A stretch of 9,315 bases of DNA from Bifidobacteriaceae bacterium (GTDB lineage Bacteria; Actinomycetota; Actinomycetes; Actinomycetales; WQXJ01): contig JAISIU010000298.1 in NCBI GenBank assembly GCA_031261885.1, positions 1-9,315 on the forward strand, given 5' to 3'. Numbering within the stretch: the stretch's first letter is position 1; each line of letters opens with the position of its first letter. The notes beneath the pieces were generated by a model. That model was not told where the DNA came from and did no database searches. It was given only the letters and a program-made list of their open reading frames with translations. A program made the position numbers and the translations under genes. Positions 1 through 6,056 of this stretch are shown here, in pieces.

Positions 1-3
1 CTG

Positions 4-1230
4 TCACCGCCGGCGCAACCCAGCCGCGTAGCCATCGAGGATCGCGAGGATGCCTGAGTGCTGCCACACCCGGCCCCGGCCCCCGCCGGAACGTTCGACG
101 ATGACGCCGCGCTCCGCCATCGTCGCGAGCGCACGCGCCGCCGCCATGGCGCCGAGCCCCAGCTCGCGGACCAGGTACTGGACGTCGATGACGGGCTGGG
201 CCACCAAATGCGGCAGGACGCGCCAGACCGCGGCCTGCGGTCGGATCCCGCGCAGGTTGTCGCGGGCAGCGTCCAATTCGCCGACCAGGTCCTCGACGAG
301 CCGCGTCCCGGAGCGGGCGGCGAAGCGTCCGGCGGCCGCGAACTGGGCGACGATCGGGCCTGCGTCCCCGGTCCGATAGGCCGTCAACGCGTCGAAGTAC
401 CGTTCAGTGTCGGTCAGGAGGCCGGCCGAAAGAGGCGCCGCGACTGCTGCCAGCACACCTTTGCTCCTCAGCAGCGCGTGGACCAATGCCCGGCCGATCC
501 GGCCATTCCCGTCGGCGAACGGATGGATGGTCTCGAACTGGGCGTGGGCGATGGCGGCCTGGACCAGCACCGGGAGATCCTCCCGTGCCATGAAGGCCAC
601 GAGATCGGCCATGGCCGGGGCCACGAGCTCTGGCTGCGGCGCGACGTGGCTCGCGCCGCGCGGGCTGAGCCCGCTCGTGCCCACCCACACGAGCTCAGCG
701 CGGTAGCGGCCCGCTTGCTCCGGGGGCAATGCTCCCGGGGCCCCAGGCGCCATAAGCGTCCGGTGCATCTCCAGGATGGCGGCTTCGTCAAGCCGGTCCG
801 AGGCGCGCAGCGCTTCGACCATCGCATGAACGTTTCCGAGCACGATGTCCGCGTTCGTGCTGGCACGTCGGCCGAGTTCCGCGAGCGCGAGCTGCCTGGC
901 GCCAACCGTCAGATTCTCGATCTGGGAGCTTGAGGTTGATTCGGTCCTGAGCAACACGGCGCTCATCGGCCCGAGCATCTGTCCGCCCGTCCCGAGTTTG
1001 GCCTGGGCGAAGGCGTCGAAACGGCCCAGGGCCCAGACCGCTTCCTCGGCATCCGCGGCGAGATCCGCCGGGATTCGCTCGCGCCACGATGCCAGTTGGG
1101 CCGGGACAGTGCTGCGGTACGGCCCCGATCCGCTGGCACGCCGCGCTCGGCTCGCCAGGCCCGAGGACGCGTCGACCACCCATGTGTGCTGTTCGTACCC
1201 GACGGGAGGTACGGAAAGTGTGATCACCAC
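4..1230 (-). CDS. Fic family AMP-transferase, class II (self-inhibited), with C-terminal winged helix
   Basis: Fic enzymes usually transfer AMP from ATP to a hydroxyl side chain of a target protein. The 408-residue product contains the complete Fic motif HPFADGNGRIGR at residues 236-247 (His236 catalytic, Asp240 metal ligand, Arg244 and Arg247 for phosphates). The flap region around residues 177-203 (VWVGTSG..., then VAPQP) also fits the family. An N-terminal Fic_N-like domain carries the inhibitory motif S101-SQI-E105-N106, which matches the [S/T]xxxE[G/N] signature. Because it precedes the Fic core in the same chain, this is class II. Residues of about 330-395 look like a winged helix (PQAAVWRVLPHL... 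then RALATMAERGVIVERSGGGRGRVW). The start is GTG at 1228-1230; a second GTG follows at 1225-1227, and no good Shine-Dalgarno is seen. The gene lies 69 bp downstream of the lipoprotein gene and has its own palindrome upstream. Family and class are secure; the target is unknown. Confidence 0.93.
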   Translation of the reverse strand: MVITLSVPPVGYEQHTWVVDASSGLASRARRASGSGPYRSTVPAQLASWRERIPADLAADAEEAVWALGRFDAFAQAKLGTGGQMLGPMSAVLLRTESTSSSQIENLTVGARQLALAELGRRASTNADIVLGNVHAMVEALRASDRLDEAAILEMHRTLMAPGAPGALPPEQAGRYRAELVWVGTSGLSPRGASHVAPQPELVAPAMADLVAFMAREDLPVLVQAAIAHAQFETIHPFADGNGRIGRALVHALLRSKGVLAAVAAPLSAGLLTDTERYFDALTAYRTGDAGPIVAQFAAAGRFAARSGTRLVEDLVGELDAARDNLRGIRPQAAVWRVLPHLVAQPVIDVQYLVRELGLGAMAAARALATMAERGVIVERSGGGRGRVWQHSGILAILDGYAAGLRRR

Positions 1231-1233
1231 TCC

Positions 1234-1239
1234 AGAATA
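1234..1239 (-). promoter_or_regulatory. candidate -10 box for a leaderless fic transcript
   Basis: On the minus strand TATTCT lies 3 nt before the first fic GTG. A start site about 7 nt downstream would fall at the tandem GTG codons, giving a leaderless mRNA, a common arrangement in Actinobacteria. The expected -35 zone falls inside the palindrome at 1241-1264, and no clear -35 hexamer is visible. This is weak evidence taken from spacing and base composition. Confidence 0.3.
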
Positions 1240-1240
1240 T

Positions 1241-1264
1241 CAACACTTTTGGCCGAAAGTGTTG
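1241..1264. promoter_or_regulatory. 24-bp palindromic operator candidate upstream of fic
   Basis: Arms CAACACTTT and AAAGTGTTG are perfect 9-bp inverted repeats. Between them lies TGGCCG, whose central GGCC also pairs, so 22 of 24 positions are symmetric. The element ends 10 bp upstream of the first fic GTG and lies in an AT-richer island in very GC-rich DNA. A further half-site-like AAAGTGTG occurs at 1215-1222, inside the first fic codons. On the minus strand the palindrome is not followed by a T run, which argues against a terminator for the upstream gene. An operator is the better reading; autoregulation by the Fic protein's own winged helix is inference. Confidence 0.6.
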
Positions 1265-1299
1265 TTTACCGCCGCTACCGTGCGCACCAGCATCCCCGC

Positions 1300-3345
1300 T
1301 CAGCCAAGGGTGATCAGGTTCAGGCCGGCCGGGTTCGTGACCCACAGGCTGGTCTTCGCCCCAGCAGCCACGTCGACTGCCAGGCCGGCCGGCTCCCCCG
1401 GCCCGGCCAGGGCCGCCAACGGCGCCTGATCGGACAGGTGTGAAGGGTCGCGCTCGAGCAGCGTGCCGCCGCCGTCGCTGGCGTCGGTCCACACGTGCCC
1501 GGCGGCGTCGACGGCGGCGGCGTTCGGAACGGCTAGGTCGTTCGTCAAACCATCGGCTCCTTCGGTACTGGCGGCGACGTCGGACAACGTCGCCGCCGTG
1601 TATTCGGTGAGCCTCCCGCCGTGACCGCCGATCGCCCCATCCGTCACCCAGACCGTGCCCTCGCGCGTCACGGCGATCGCGGTGGGCTCCGTGAAGCCCG
1701 TGATCGTCACCTCGGCGGTGGGAAGGGTGTGCCTCGACTCGGCCAGCGCGGACTTCGACAGTTCGAGCACCTGGCCCGTCGTCTGGTCGGTCTGGTCCTG
1801 GCCGAGCCACAGGTCGCCCTGGGCGTCCACGGCCAACGCGGACAGGCCCGCCACGCGATAGGAGGCGACCGCGTCATCGGCCTCGGCCACACCGGACTTG
1901 AAGGCACTCGCCGGAAACTCCACGACGGTTCCTCCGCCGTCAGACGTCCCGCGAGACGCACCGGCGGACGCGTCGCTTCCCAGGTCATTCGCCAACCAAA
2001 CCGCACCGTCCGTCGGGTCGACGGCGACGGCATCGGACTTGACTCCGTCGATCCGCGCGACCATCCCGCCCGCTGGTGAGAACTCGCGCGCCCCGGCCTT
2101 CGCGTCGGCCACCCAGACGTTCCCGGTTGGCGCGGCCGCGACCCCGCGCGGCGCCGTGAGGTCGGGCAGCGTGAAAGCCTGGGCAGCATCCGCCGCGCCC
2201 ACTGTTGATCGGGTCAGCATGGCGGCCGTCAGGTGTAGCACCGTGGCGGCACCGCTCCTGTAACAGCCCAGCCACAGGCCACCCGCCGGGTCCGTCGCTA
2301 CGGAGTTCAGCCCGCAGGAGTCCGGTAGCGTGACACGGCGAGTGCTCGCCGTTGTGCCGTGGGCGAATTCAACGAGACTGCTCGGACCGTCCTTGGGGCC
2401 CGCGTCTCCCACCCAGATGTCACCGGAGGCGTCGGCCACCAATCCGACGGGTTCTTTGAGCGCGCCAACGCCGTTCAGTTTCGCCGCGGCGCTTTCCTTG
2501 ATGGCCGCCCCGCCGGGTCCGGGCAGGCTCGCGGCCGGGAAACGTAGCACGGTGCTGCTGTCGATCGCCCACAGGTCACCCGCGTGGTCGAAGGCCAGCG
2601 CGACCGGAATCAACAAACCTTTGATCCTGATGTCGCTCTTGCCGGCCGACACCGGGCCGCCCGCCAGCCGGTCCCGGCCGATCTCGTCGATCCAGCCGGT
2701 GTCGTCGTCCGAGCCGCCCAACCAAAGGTTCCCCCGCCCGTCGAATGCCGGCAGGCTGGCCCCCATGAGGTCGGTGACCTTCACCGTTCCGGCTTTGTCG
2801 CTCACGCTGCCGCCCGCCAGCGCGCCGGCCGGGTACTCGGTCACCGTGTCCCCCGCGTCGTCGGCCAGCCAGGCGGCGCCTCCGGCGTCGAACACGAGGC
2901 CACCGGGTTCGCCGAGCCCGTCGATCGTGAGGTCGGCCGGCGATGCCGGTTTCGCCGGGTCGTATCGCGCGACCCACCCGTCTTCGGCTTGTTCGTTCTC
3001 CACTACCCAGCCGGTCCACACCTCGCCCGCCGGTCCTCCGGCCAGGACGTCGAAACCATCCGACGCGCGCACCGTCAGGGCCGTCTTGGCGGCGGCCGGA
3101 CCTTTGGTATCGAGAGAGCCAGCTGCCGAGGCGCTGCGGAGTGTTCCGGACCCATCGCTCTGGGACACTGCGCTCGGGCGCGCCGTGCGGGCCGGAGTGC
3201 CGCAACCGGCCACACCGCACGCGACCAAACCGACGCCGACGGCCACCGCGGTCAAATGACGCCAGCGGCTCGGGCCAAGACCACCATCGCCTTGACTGAC
3301 GGCAGGGTTATGGGACGCGGAGCGCGGATTCTTTGAGGGGATCAT
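1300..3345 (-). CDS. secreted lipoprotein with twelve NHL/Vgb-like beta-propeller repeats
   Basis: The product begins with a signal sequence: a positive N-region ending in RWRH, the hydrophobic stretch LTAVAVGVGLVACGVAG, and a lipobox VAGC with Cys48 as the predicted lipid-attachment site. The mature part holds twelve repeats of the form 'P.G[LV]A.D..G.[LV]W[LV].D', typical of NHL, SMP-30 and streptogramin-lyase-like propellers. Their key Trp residues are at about 110, 159, 208, 259, 311, 358, 411, 450, 513, 566, 619 and 668. Twelve repeats fit two six-bladed propellers. After lipidation only Cys48, Cys344 and Cys361 remain, so 344/361 could form a disulfide. Alternative starts are ATG 3354 and GTG 3402. 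I chose ATG 3345 (681 aa) because a GGGAG lies just upstream, although only 2 nt away. The ligand or enzymatic activity is not evident; I see no proof of lyase or lactonase function. Confidence 0.85.
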   Translation of the reverse strand: MIPSKNPRSASHNPAVSQGDGGLGPSRWRHLTAVAVGVGLVACGVAGCGTPARTARPSAVSQSDGSGTLRSASAAGSLDTKGPAAAKTALTVRASDGFDVLAGGPAGEVWTGWVVENEQAEDGWVARYDPAKPASPADLTIDGLGEPGGLVFDAGGAAWLADDAGDTVTEYPAGALAGGSVSDKAGTVKVTDLMGASLPAFDGRGNLWLGGSDDDTGWIDEIGRDRLAGGPVSAGKSDIRIKGLLIPVALAFDHAGDLWAIDSSTVLRFPAASLPGPGGAAIKESAAAKLNGVGALKEPVGLVADASGDIWVGDAGPKDGPSSLVEFAHGTTASTRRVTLPDSCGLNSVATDPAGGLWLGCYRSGAATVLHLTAAMLTRSTVGAADAAQAFTLPDLTAPRGVAAAPTGNVWVADAKAGAREFSPAGGMVARIDGVKSDAVAVDPTDGAVWLANDLGSDASAGASRGTSDGGGTVVEFPASAFKSGVAEADDAVASYRVAGLSALAVDAQGDLWLGQDQTDQTTGQVLELSKSALAESRHTLPTAEVTITGFTEPTAIAVTREGTVWVTDGAIGGHGGRLTEYTAATLSDVAASTEGADGLTNDLAVPNAAAVDAAGHVWTDASDGGGTLLERDPSHLSDQAPLAALAGPGEPAGLAVDVAAGAKTSLWVTNPAGLNLITLG

Positions 3346-3504
3346 GTCTCCCATTGAAGCGGCGTCGCGGGGCCGCCAGCGGACCGCCGAGCAGATCACC
3401 ACGGGACTTTCACGGCTCCACCACGCCGCCGACGCTTCTCCCGCGGCCGATGCCGGGCCTCACCCAAACGCACCGCGGCGCACCACCGCGCCGTCCCCGG
3501 CGAA
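3346..3504. other. intergenic region between coaE and the lipoprotein gene
   Basis: This is 159 bp of GC-rich DNA if the lipoprotein starts at 3345, or 102 bp if it starts at GTG 3402. I see no convincing terminator after coaE and no clear promoter. Reading through from coaE into the lipoprotein gene is therefore possible. A short direct repeat, CGCGGTG, occurs twice near 3472-3491 on the minus strand and has no evident role. Confidence 0.4.
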
Positions 3505-4215
3505 TCAGACCAGGTCGTAGCGCGCCACCAGCGCGTCCACCTGCGCCTCTAGCGCCGCCACAGTCCCGGCCCCATCGAGCACGATGTCCGCGACGGCCTC
3601 TCGCTCGGCGTCCGTGGCCTGGGCCGCCAGCCGCCCGCGCGCGTCCTGTTCGCTCCAGCCGCGGCCCGTCACGGCCCGCCGCAGTCTCAGCTCCTCGGGC
3701 GCCGAGACGGTCACGACCAGGTCCCAGTCCCCCCGCGCCCCGGTCTCGACGAACAGCGGGATGTCGTGGACGCAGGCGGCCGCGCCGGCCGCCCGCGCGC
3801 TGGCCTCGATCTGGTCCCCCGCGGCCCGGATCAGCGGGTGGGTGATCGCCTCCAAGCGCAGCCGCGCCGCCCGGTCGGAGAACACGATCGCCGCAAGCGC
3901 CGCCCGGTCCAGTTCCCATTCCGGCCCGGCCCCAGCGTCACCGCCACGGCCCGCCGCACCGGACCGCCCGGCATCGGACGCCCGGCCAAGCGACCCGGCC
4001 GACCCGCCAACCGCATCACGCGCACCGTCCTCCCGCCGGCGCAGCACGCCGGGCCCGAACTCCCGCGCCACGGCGGCCAGGCCGGGCGTGCCCGGCGCCA
4101 CCACGGCCCGCGCCAGGGCGTCGGAGTCCACGACGGGCACCCCGAGACGCCGCAGGCGGGCGGCAACCGAGGATTTCCCGGCTGCCAGCCCGCCTGTCAA
4201 AGCGATTCGGCGCAT
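3505..4215 (-). CDS. coaE: dephospho-CoA kinase
   Basis: This enzyme phosphorylates the ribose 3'-hydroxyl of dephospho-CoA with ATP, the last step of cytosolic coenzyme A synthesis. The start MRRIALTGG leads into the P-loop GGLAAGKS (residues 8-15), followed by VVDSDALAR, ELDRAALAAIVFSD...LEAITHPLI, the HDIPLFVETG strand, and RLAAQATDAER...ADIVLDGAG, all in the order expected for CoaE. Length is 236 aa; there is no C-terminal GrpB-like domain such as the mycobacterial enzyme carries. A Gly/Ala/Arg/Ser-rich stretch of about 36 residues (roughly 64-99) interrupts the usual 'DG-ELDRAAL' junction. Two in-frame ATGs exist, at 4219-4221 and 4213-4215. The AAGG at 4225-4228 is 3 nt from the first and 9 nt from the second, so I prefer 4215. 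It follows rpsA at a short distance on the same strand, a known actinobacterial gene order. Confidence 0.93.
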   Translation of the reverse strand: MRRIALTGGLAAGKSSVAARLRRLGVPVVDSDALARAVVAPGTPGLAAVAREFGPGVLRRREDGARDAVGGSAGSLGRASDAGRSGAAGRGGDAGAGPEWELDRAALAAIVFSDRAARLRLEAITHPLIRAAGDQIEASARAAGAAACVHDIPLFVETGARGDWDLVVTVSAPEELRLRRAVTGRGWSEQDARGRLAAQATDAEREAVADIVLDGAGTVAALEAQVDALVARYDLV

Positions 4216-4225
4216 TCGCATGTGC

Positions 4226-4244
4226 CTTATCTGGTGCGCATAAG
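4226..4244 (-). promoter_or_regulatory. hairpin covering the coaE ribosome binding site
   Basis: On the minus strand, CTTAT (4240-4244) and ATAAG (4226-4230) form a perfect 5-bp inverted repeat with a 9-nt loop. The second arm overlaps the only Shine-Dalgarno-like AAGG of coaE (4225-4228). A competing hairpin, GCGC-TTAT-GCGC (4236-4247), starts right after the rpsA stop codon and uses part of the same bases, so the two cannot form together. Translational coupling of coaE to rpsA is a reasonable inference. The stems are short and the effect is untested. Confidence 0.35.
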
Positions 4245-4247
4245 CGC

Positions 4248-5732
4248 TCAGTTGCTGGTCAGTTTCTCGCGCAGCGCGGCCAGCGCCTCGTCCGAGGCCA
4301 GCGTGCCGCCGCCGTTGCCGCCATGGGAGCCGCCGTGCGAGGCACCGGAGCCCGAGCCGCCGCGCGGCTGGCTGTCCGCCTCGATGGCCTTGGCGACCTG
4401 CGCCTTGTGGGCCTCCCAACGGGCGTGCGCCTCGGCGTAGGACTGCTCCCATGCCTCGCGCTGCGTGTCGTAGCCTTCGAGCCACTCGCCGGATTCGGCG
4501 TCGAAGCCCTCGGGGTACTTGTAGTTGCCTTCCTCGTCGTACTCGGTCGGCATGCCGTAGAGCGCCGGGTCGAACGTCGACTCGTCGCCGTCCGGGTCCA
4601 CGCCCTCGTTGGCCTGCTTGAGGGACAGCGAGATGCGGCGCCGGTCGAGGTCGATGTCGATGACCTTGACGTAGATCTCCTCGCCGACCTGCACGATCTG
4701 TTCGGGCACGTCGACGTGGCGCTGGGCCAGCTCGGAGATGTGGACGAGGCCCTCGATGCCGTCTTCGACGGACACGAACGCGCCGAACGGCACGAGCTTG
4801 GTGACCTTGCCGGGCACGACCTGGCCGATGGCGTGGGTGCGGGCGAACAGCTGCCACGGGTCTTCCTGGGTGGCCTTGAGGGACAGCGAGACGCGCTCGC
4901 GGTCCATCTCGACGGACAGGACCTCGACCGTGACCTCCTGGCCCACCTCGACGACCTCGCTCGGGTGGTCGATGTGCTTCCAGGACAGTTCGGAGACGTG
5001 CACGAGGCCGTCCACGCCGCCCAGGTCGACGAAAGCGCCGAAGTTGACGATCGAGGAGACCACGCCGCTGCGCACCTGGCCGGGGGCCAGCTGCTTGAGG
5101 AACGTGGAGCGCACCTCGGACTGGGTCTGCTCCAGCCAGGCGCGGCGCGACAGGACCACGTTGTTGCGGTTCTTGTCCAGCTCGATGATCTTCGCCTCGA
5201 GCTCGCGGCCGACGTACGGCTGGAGGTCGCGGACGCGCCGCATCTCGACGAGGGAGGCCGGCAGGAAGCCGCGCAGACCGATGTCCACGATCAGGCCGCC
5301 CTTGACGACCTCGATGACGGTGCCGGTGACGACGCCGTCCTCTTCCTTCACCTTCTCGATGTTGCCCCAAGCGCGCTCGTACTGGGCGCGCTTCTTGGAG
5401 AGGATCAGACGCCCTTCCTTGTCCTCCTTCTGGAGAACGAGCGCTTCGATCTTCTCGCCGACCGAGACGACATCCGACGGATCGATGTCGTGCTTGATGG
5501 ACAGCTCGCGCGAGGGGATGACGCCCTCGGTCTTGTAGCCGATGTCGAGGAGAACCTCGTCATGGTCGACTTTGACCACGGTGCCTTCGACCATGTCTCC
5601 GTCGTTGAAGTATTTGATAGTGCCGTCAATGGCGGCCAGCAGCTCTTCGCCGCTGCCGATGTCGTTGACCGCGACCTCTTCGGTCTTGTCCGAGGCCTGG
5701 TCCGACGGCGGATTGGAATTGGGTGTTGACAT
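4248..5732 (-). CDS. rpsA: 30S ribosomal protein S1
   Basis: S1 binds mRNA at the 30S subunit and helps place it for translation start. The 494-residue product has four S1 RNA-binding repeats at about residues 44-114, 131-196, 217-287 and 304-373. Repeats 3 and 4 show the classic 'NFGAFVDLGGVDGLVHVSELS' and 'PFGAFVSVEDGIEGLVHISEL' cores, and each ends in a '[R/V]SLSLK' strand. An acidic tail follows, with FDPALYGMPTEYDEEGNYKYPEGFD, then a Gly/Ser/His-rich linker (455-477) and a final short helix. Four repeats rather than six, plus the acidic tail, is the actinobacterial form. The start is ATG at 5730-5732 with GGAG (5743-5746) 10 nt upstream. coaE follows closely on the same strand. The antisense strand is open for 468 codons, but this is a GC-bias shadow. 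Confidence 0.98.
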   Translation of the reverse strand: MSTPNSNPPSDQASDKTEEVAVNDIGSGEELLAAIDGTIKYFNDGDMVEGTVVKVDHDEVLLDIGYKTEGVIPSRELSIKHDIDPSDVVSVGEKIEALVLQKEDKEGRLILSKKRAQYERAWGNIEKVKEEDGVVTGTVIEVVKGGLIVDIGLRGFLPASLVEMRRVRDLQPYVGRELEAKIIELDKNRNNVVLSRRAWLEQTQSEVRSTFLKQLAPGQVRSGVVSSIVNFGAFVDLGGVDGLVHVSELSWKHIDHPSEVVEVGQEVTVEVLSVEMDRERVSLSLKATQEDPWQLFARTHAIGQVVPGKVTKLVPFGAFVSVEDGIEGLVHISELAQRHVDVPEQIVQVGEEIYVKVIDIDLDRRRISLSLKQANEGVDPDGDESTFDPALYGMPTEYDEEGNYKYPEGFDAESGEWLEGYDTQREAWEQSYAEAHARWEAHKAQVAKAIEADSQPRGGSGSGASHGGSHGGNGGGTLASDEALAALREKLTSN

Positions 5733-5796
5733 TAAGGATGGGCTCCGATACCGGCGTCACGCTGAATAGTGGGTGGACAGTTACCGCGTGCCGTCA

Positions 5797-5810
5797 GCGG
5801 GCGCACCCGC
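5797..5810 (-). other. stem-loop in the rpsA mRNA leader
   Basis: On the minus strand GCGGG-TGCG-CCCGC forms a perfect 5-bp GC stem with a four-base loop, about 65 nt upstream of the rpsA start codon. It is not followed by T residues. In E. coli, S1 represses its own mRNA through leader structure, so a leader hairpin here could matter, but 5-bp GC stems are common by chance in such GC-rich DNA. Confidence 0.25.
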
Positions 5811-5883
5811 ACCACCGGGGTTCTTCAGGATTGAGGAGGCCTCGACGATGCGCGACGGTTCCGTCCGCGCGACACGCTCGATT

Positions 5884-5889
5884 AGCCTA
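5884..5889 (-). promoter_or_regulatory. candidate -10 box for rpsA
   Basis: TAGGCT on the minus strand fits the actinobacterial TANNNT pattern and is followed by AAT, making a locally AT-rich spot. Transcription would begin near 5877, giving a leader of about 145 nt before rpsA. An inverted repeat, CGCAC-n5-GTGCG (5891-5905), lies just upstream, where the -35/-10 spacer would be, and could bind a regulator. No convincing -35 hexamer is visible. Confidence 0.35.
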
Positions 5890-5974
5890 CCGCACATCGC
5901 GTGCGCGAAATACTCCGTCGCTGGCAGCAGGCCCAAGCGTTACCCACCCGTGACCAACCGCGGCCGATGCCGGC

Positions 5975-5989
5975 GCCGCCCCGGGCGGC
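5975..5989 (-). terminator. candidate T-tract-less terminator downstream of pfkA
   Basis: GCCGCC and GGCGGC form a perfect 6-bp stem with a 3-nt loop about 68 nt past the pfkA stop codon (minus strand). A second weak GC hairpin, GCCG-GCAT-CGGC, lies next to it. There is no T run, as is usual for hairpin terminators of high-GC Actinobacteria. Composition makes chance stems common, so this is a modest call. Confidence 0.3.
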
Positions 5990-6056
5990 ACCCTCTCCGC
6001 CAGCCGGTACCCGACCAGACTCCAAACCGGGGCCCAACCGGAGGGAACCGCCAGGC

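Larger units (their letters stand above)
5733..6056. other. intergenic region between pfkA and rpsA (leader, promoter and terminator candidates)
   Basis: These 324 bp follow the pfkA stop and precede rpsA, both on the minus strand. Near pfkA is a GC hairpin (5975-5989). In the middle is a TAGGCT -10 candidate (5884-5889). Between that and the rpsA ATG lies a probable mRNA leader of about 140-150 nt with a 5-bp GCGGG/CCCGC hairpin at 5797-5810. I see no small gene or tRNA. Plus-strand reading frames here are antisense shadows without family resemblance. Confidence 0.6.

Noticed and set aside
1241..1264. Terminator for the lipoprotein gene
   Set aside because: The palindrome is AT-rich in its arms and lacks a following T run on the minus strand; its position before fic favours an operator.
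2330..3259. 309-codon plus-strand frame opposite the lipoprotein gene
   Set aside because: Pro/Ser/Ala-rich antisense shadow; the minus-strand frame has a signal peptide, a lipobox and twelve regular repeats.
1300..3345. Annotation as virginiamycin B lyase or lactonase
   Set aside because: Repeats resemble that fold family, but twelve repeats and no recognisable catalytic residues do not support an enzyme call.
3472..3491. Short direct repeat CGCGGTG near the end of coaE
   Set aside because: Seven bases repeated twice in GC-rich DNA is expected by chance and has no supporting context.
4222..5370. Upstream in-frame extension of coaE through rpsA (621-residue frame)
   Set aside because: The extension is an out-of-frame reading of rpsA, Arg/Gly-rich and without similarity. 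CoaE itself starts at MRRIALTGG.
4323..5729. 468-codon open frame on the plus strand
   Set aside because: Exactly antisense to rpsA; its Val/Asp/Leu-rich translation is the mirror of S1 codons.
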